64,000 nt of DNA from Hofstenia miamia. Taxonomy: Eukaryota; Xenacoelomorpha; Acoela. Where the stretch lies: NCBI GenBank assembly GCA_004352715.1, contig SCFE01000023.1, positions 643,752 through 707,751 of the forward strand. The letters are read 5' to 3'. The notes under the pieces are model-generated. The model saw only the letters and a list, made by a program, of their open reading frames with translations, did no database searches and was not told where the DNA came from. Shown one piece after another: positions 60,667 through 64,000 of this stretch. How positions within the stretch are numbered: position 1 is the stretch's first letter; the number at the start of each line of letters is the position of its first letter. A program made the translations under genes and the position numbers.

Positions 60667-60950
60667 GCCAGACCCAGCCTGGAATTACCTCATCAGCTAC
60701 TCCAATGGTACCCTTAACTTCCATTGAGGCTTATCAGGCAAGTGCTCATGGTTACCCGCAATTGAACAATTATCCTGAAATGTTGAATTTGGAATCACAG
60801 ACTGCCCCTTTCCATGGTAGCCACCATCCGTCTGCTTATCCATACTCTACACATCACTCGGGGGCCATGATGGCGATTTCGCGTCCGGACATGGATTACG
60901 TCCCACCCACCTCGATTCTCAATCACGATTCAAATAACATTCCACTTTGA
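60667..60950 (+). CDS. TCF4: E-protein terminal exon
   Basis: Last coding exon. GC completes a Cys codon with the T left at 59923, then QTQPGITSSATPMVPLTSIE, a His/Tyr/Pro-rich middle (GSHHPSAYPYSTHHSG) and a C-terminus ending NHDSNNIPL, with stop TGA at 60948-60950. Vertebrate E-proteins end in a short, Pro/Ser-rich, poorly conserved tail. The tail here is about 93 residues, longer than the vertebrate one. Disordered and likely to serve regulation. The assembled exons from 47536 encode 465 residues. Confidence 0.9.
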
Positions 60951-63780
60951 CCACTTTCAGAACTAATCTTTGCGGATTTTTTAAATTTGAGTTTTAGAGT
61001 TAGATACATATTTGAAGGTTTTGTTTATACGTCAATAGACTATTTACTATTGTATAGTTTGAAATTATTGTATTTTACTGTAGCAGTAATTGAAAACTAG
61101 TCTATAATATCGTTATCTTCTCATTCTTTGGAATTCCTTTGTATGGCTGCTATATGATGTCAATTTTAAGAGGCTCTTAGAAATTCTATTATTATCCACT
61201 GTGCTAATTAAGTTTTTATGTAATATTGACGATTACACTAACTCGAGAGCTGTCGTCATTATCGATTTTGTTAGAAATTAAACTCCTAAAAATATTACTG
61301 ATCATTTTATCATACAATGCAATGAATTACAAAGTATTTGTATTTGGAAGTAAGCTTTTCTAAATGTCTGGGTACATTGAAACCCTCTGGTTTTTTCATT
61401 ATGCGCATACAGCTTTTTAGATTATTCTCTAAGATGGACATGGGCCCAAATTTCAAACCAAACAACACCCCCAAAGCATAGTTTGTTTCTGCAAAAATGC
61501 GCAATTATCAATTGCTTATTTTGATTAAAACCTAATAATGTACATGTAGTAGAGTCTATGCCCTAAGACAATACGTTCGGTCTTGATATTTTTTATTGAT
61601 GAAAAGAGGATGAGACCAGTTTGGCTTAGGAATCGCAATTCGAATTTCGGGCCTTACATTTTCGACACTCGTTTTAGATTTGTGAGCCCATGTCTAAATG
61701 CTTTGGATACACAACAGCAAACACCTGTAAATACTTATATGAATACCATATCGCCAGTGTGAACATTTCTTTAAAACTTTTTTACATTTTGACAAAGTAC
61801 TTTTTTCTTACGTTCATGGGGATAGGTCAACTCAATTATCGATAGCATGAGTGGTTATTCGAATTTAGTGGTAGAAATTAATATGTTTCAGTTCTTATTC
61901 TCATTTCTTACCCAAAATGTTAATTATTGCTTGCATGAGACAATATTTGTTTAAATACATGCCTGTATATGTTGCAAAATTGGAAATTTAATTGATTTTA
62001 ACTTAAAAATGATATATTAATATTGAAATATTTGTATAACAAATTCCGCTGTATTTACTTTAGAACGTCATTTGTTTGACACAATTAATTGGCCAATTAC
62101 TCAAGTATGCCAATGAATTCCCAAATGAAAGAATTATTATTGTAATTTGTTTGAAATCCAGTCATAAAATCAATCGAACGGAAAGGCAATGTCACCTTCC
62201 ATTATCTACCATCATTTCACTAATTATCCAACTATTCTTAGCTAAAATGAACTGAATCATCATCATTGCATAGTAACTATTTTTCTGGATGCATTTATGG
62301 ATAAGTTTTTCCAATATTAATAGAAGTTTTCGTGCTATATAATAGATGTTCGTTATGTCTTGAAAGGTCGCCTTGTTATAGGTTTCTAAGAAAAAGAAAG
62401 TGTCGACTACCTGAATAACAGGTTTCTTTGCTTTACTTTGGTCATTTAAATTAATCTAGTAGTGGTCTTAAAACTTATTCGAGAATAATTCAACAATCAT
62501 ACAAAGAAGAAACCATGTAACGGAAAGAATAAAAATGCTGAAAATCTTAAGTGAACACTAAGTACGAACAAACTACAAACAATATTGAGTGTAAACGCAG
62601 TTTCCCTGTAGCTTACATACATATTCTATGATGTTTAGATCATTATTGGAAACTAGGGAAGTGGTTCACATTTTTTATTCTGATCCTGGCCAGTCCTGGA
62701 TTAAGAACATCATGTTTTGTTGTCCTGATTTTAAAAGTTCGCCAGTTAAATGAAATCTGAAGCCAATTTATGCTAGTGTTACATAGATTGATATCACCCC
62801 AATGCATGATTATATTGGAATGTATTATGTAAACAAAGGATCAATGTAAACAAGATAAAAACCGAAATCCAAACTATATTAATGAATTAGTCACTTATCT
62901 ACAGTCTTTTAAATGACATAACATTTTTATGTTTTCGTGAGCAAAATGTGATCAGTGTTTATAGACTATATAACCAGTTGCTGAATAAAAGCGTTCAGAG
63001 ATTACGTTAATGTAGATACTGCAAAAATCTTCATGCGTGTCGTGGTGCATCGTATAGAACGATGTACCGTTAATCTTTGAGTGTAAGTTGTACCTGTGAA
63101 ACTAAAATTTTTTGGTTCGACTTATACAGGCAGTCTAAAAATTTAATCTGTAAACTTACTACCTTAGAGGTTAAGATACTTCTTAGAATGCACAAATGCT
63201 GGAAATAATTTATTCAACGATAAAAGACCCTAGGGAATAAAATTAGTGCTGCATGGCCTATGCAGCTACACTCGCTGTATACCCTTAACAGAATTTCATA
63301 TTAATTCATGTAAAAATTTATTAGGAAAATGTGTAATTTCGTTTAATTAACTAATTTAAACTGAGTTATTAGTCGTGCAGTAGTTTTGAGATTTAAAATT
63401 TTTCGATCTTCAAAATATTTCCGGATGGGTGTTTTACTTTGTTGGGCCTGTTCTGGCTTTAGACTATTGGAAACATGGCAAAGATTTGTTATTTAAATCA
63501 GTGTTGTTCCCAGTGCTGTTTTTCGGAAGGGCTTATTGCTTGTTTTAATTACAATCATACAAAAAATATATTGACAATGGAATATAAAAAGTGGCTTGTC
63601 TCTATTGATAAAATAGATGATTTCATTACTTGTTTGTCTGTTGTTTCTGAAAAACTCTAATAAGAGGGGGGGAGACGTGTGCGCAATTCCGTCCTAAAAT
63701 CGAGATTTTATGAACACCAAATAAACAACGTAATTATTAGTAATAAGTAAAATACAGAACATATAAATTGCTTAATATGT
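60951..63780. other. 3' flank of the E-protein gene, no further gene seen
   Basis: AT-rich 3' UTR and intergenic DNA. An ATTAAA at 61277-61282, 327 bases after the stop, is a possible polyadenylation signal, but this is not secure. Open frames at 61310-61504 (minus) and 63475-63660 (plus) are unrecognised. Confidence 0.45.
61429..61703. mobile_element. Degenerate family C MITE
   Basis: AAGATGGACATGGGCCCAAA near 61431 and inverted GAGCCCATGTCTAAAT near 61684-61699 resemble the ends of the MITE at 30965-31315 (AGATGGACATGGGCC). The body is diverged and no target duplication was found. Confidence 0.45.
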
Positions 63781-63796
63781 AAAAGTAGTATTAATT

Positions 63797-63880
63797 GGGC
63801 AGAAGCCCTTCTCACTTTTTTCTGATTGGTCGAGAGCTGGGCAGAAGCCCTTCTCACTTTTTTCTGATTGGCCGAGAGGG
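63797..63880. repeat. Two 42-bp direct repeats containing CCAAT boxes
   Basis: GGGCAGAAGCCCTTCTCAC...CTGATTGG(T/C)CGAGAG occurs twice, at 63797-63838 and 63839-63880, nearly identical. Each unit carries one inverted CCAAT box (ATTGG at 63825-63829 and 63867-63871) and a GGGC-AGAA-GCCC inverted repeat. Confidence 0.85.
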
Positions 63881-63940
63881 TTGGCCTTTGACCTGAGACG
63901 CCGTGGATATTGGCGGGGGGTGTTTTGCTGACGTCATGCA
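63797..63940 (-). promoter_or_regulatory. Candidate promoter: two CCAAT boxes and a CRE
   Basis: Two CCAATCAG boxes in the minus orientation, spaced 42 bp, are followed at 63929-63936 by a perfect cAMP response element TGACGTCA. A GC-rich stretch (GGCGGGGGG at 63912-63920) and CTTTGACCT (nuclear-receptor-type half site near 63885) lie between. NF-Y plus CREB/ATF sites in a GC-richer patch are typical of core or proximal promoters. The direction is not certain; a gene outside the window to the right (plus) is equally possible. Confidence 0.4.
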
Positions 63941-64000
63941 TGTACTTTTACTAGTTTTTGTGTTATTTATGTGGCCTAATTTAGTTTGCATTTTTTTTAC

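Noticed and set aside
63708-63941. Minus-strand frame with repeated NQKKVRRASAQL
   Set aside because: The peptide repeat comes from the 42-bp DNA repeat (a multiple of three) carrying CCAAT boxes; a regulatory explanation fits better.
1-64000. CRISPR arrays, operons, ribosome binding sites, phage or plasmid systems
   Set aside because: The window is spliced animal nuclear DNA; no regularly spaced repeats or bacterial gene arrangement was seen.

Overview
The window is AT-rich animal nuclear DNA. It has spliced genes with GT-AG introns, AATAAA signals, long non-coding stretches, (TA)n microsatellites, and many small inverted-repeat DNA transposons. The species cannot be fixed from sequence alone. 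The bHLH protein and the mix of a 43-nt intron with multi-kb introns fit an invertebrate metazoan. A tunicate or other invertebrate deuterostome is a guess, not a result.

Two genes can be named with confidence, both on the + strand. The first is a mitochondrial large-subunit ribosomal protein L9 gene (MRPL9) at about 2.75-4.1 kb. It has two coding exons, a 703-bp intron whose splice phases agree, and a nearby AATAAA. The second is the 3' part of a class I bHLH transcription factor of the E-protein family (TCF3/TCF4/TCF12/Daughterless). Eight exons from 47,536 to 60,950 splice in one continuous frame (465 codons plus stop). They hold the family's proline/serine-rich motif, the ALGKALAS-IY...GSPSPL activation region, the bHLH domain and the ERNLNPKAACLKRREEEK tail. 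Exons for the N-terminal activation domain were not found and should lie upstream of 47.5 kb.

The 43 kb between these genes has no complete gene that I can recognise. It holds DNA transposons and their remnants: hAT-type elements with 8-bp target duplications at 24.1, 31.0, 31.9-33.6, 43.4, 46.0 and 54.0 kb; piggyBac-like elements flanked by TTAA (or a one-base variant) at 6.7-7.2 and 52.7 kb; and a hAT transposase pseudogene at 8.3 kb. It also holds a few unidentified coding-like islands (9.4-10.1, 11.5, 15.6, 16.3, 19.2 and 35.3-36.1 kb) and several GC-richer, motif-dense islands that may be enhancers or alternative 5' exons of the E-protein gene (20.4, 26.7, 36.4, 44.2, 46.4 and 54.6-55.1 kb). 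The last 200 bp contain two direct 42-bp repeats with CCAAT boxes plus a perfect CRE, which looks like a promoter.

Three of the assembly gaps (5.18, 25.135 and 29.78 kb) are flanked by the same sequence on both sides, most likely because contig ends or haplotypes were not merged. I found no CRISPR array, rRNA, convincing tRNA, or clearly novel multi-gene system. The best leads are the E-box/X-box cluster at 44.2-44.4 kb, the paired 20-bp motifs in the E-protein intron, the palindromic site at 20.48 kb and the unexplained coding-like cluster at 35.3-36.1 kb.
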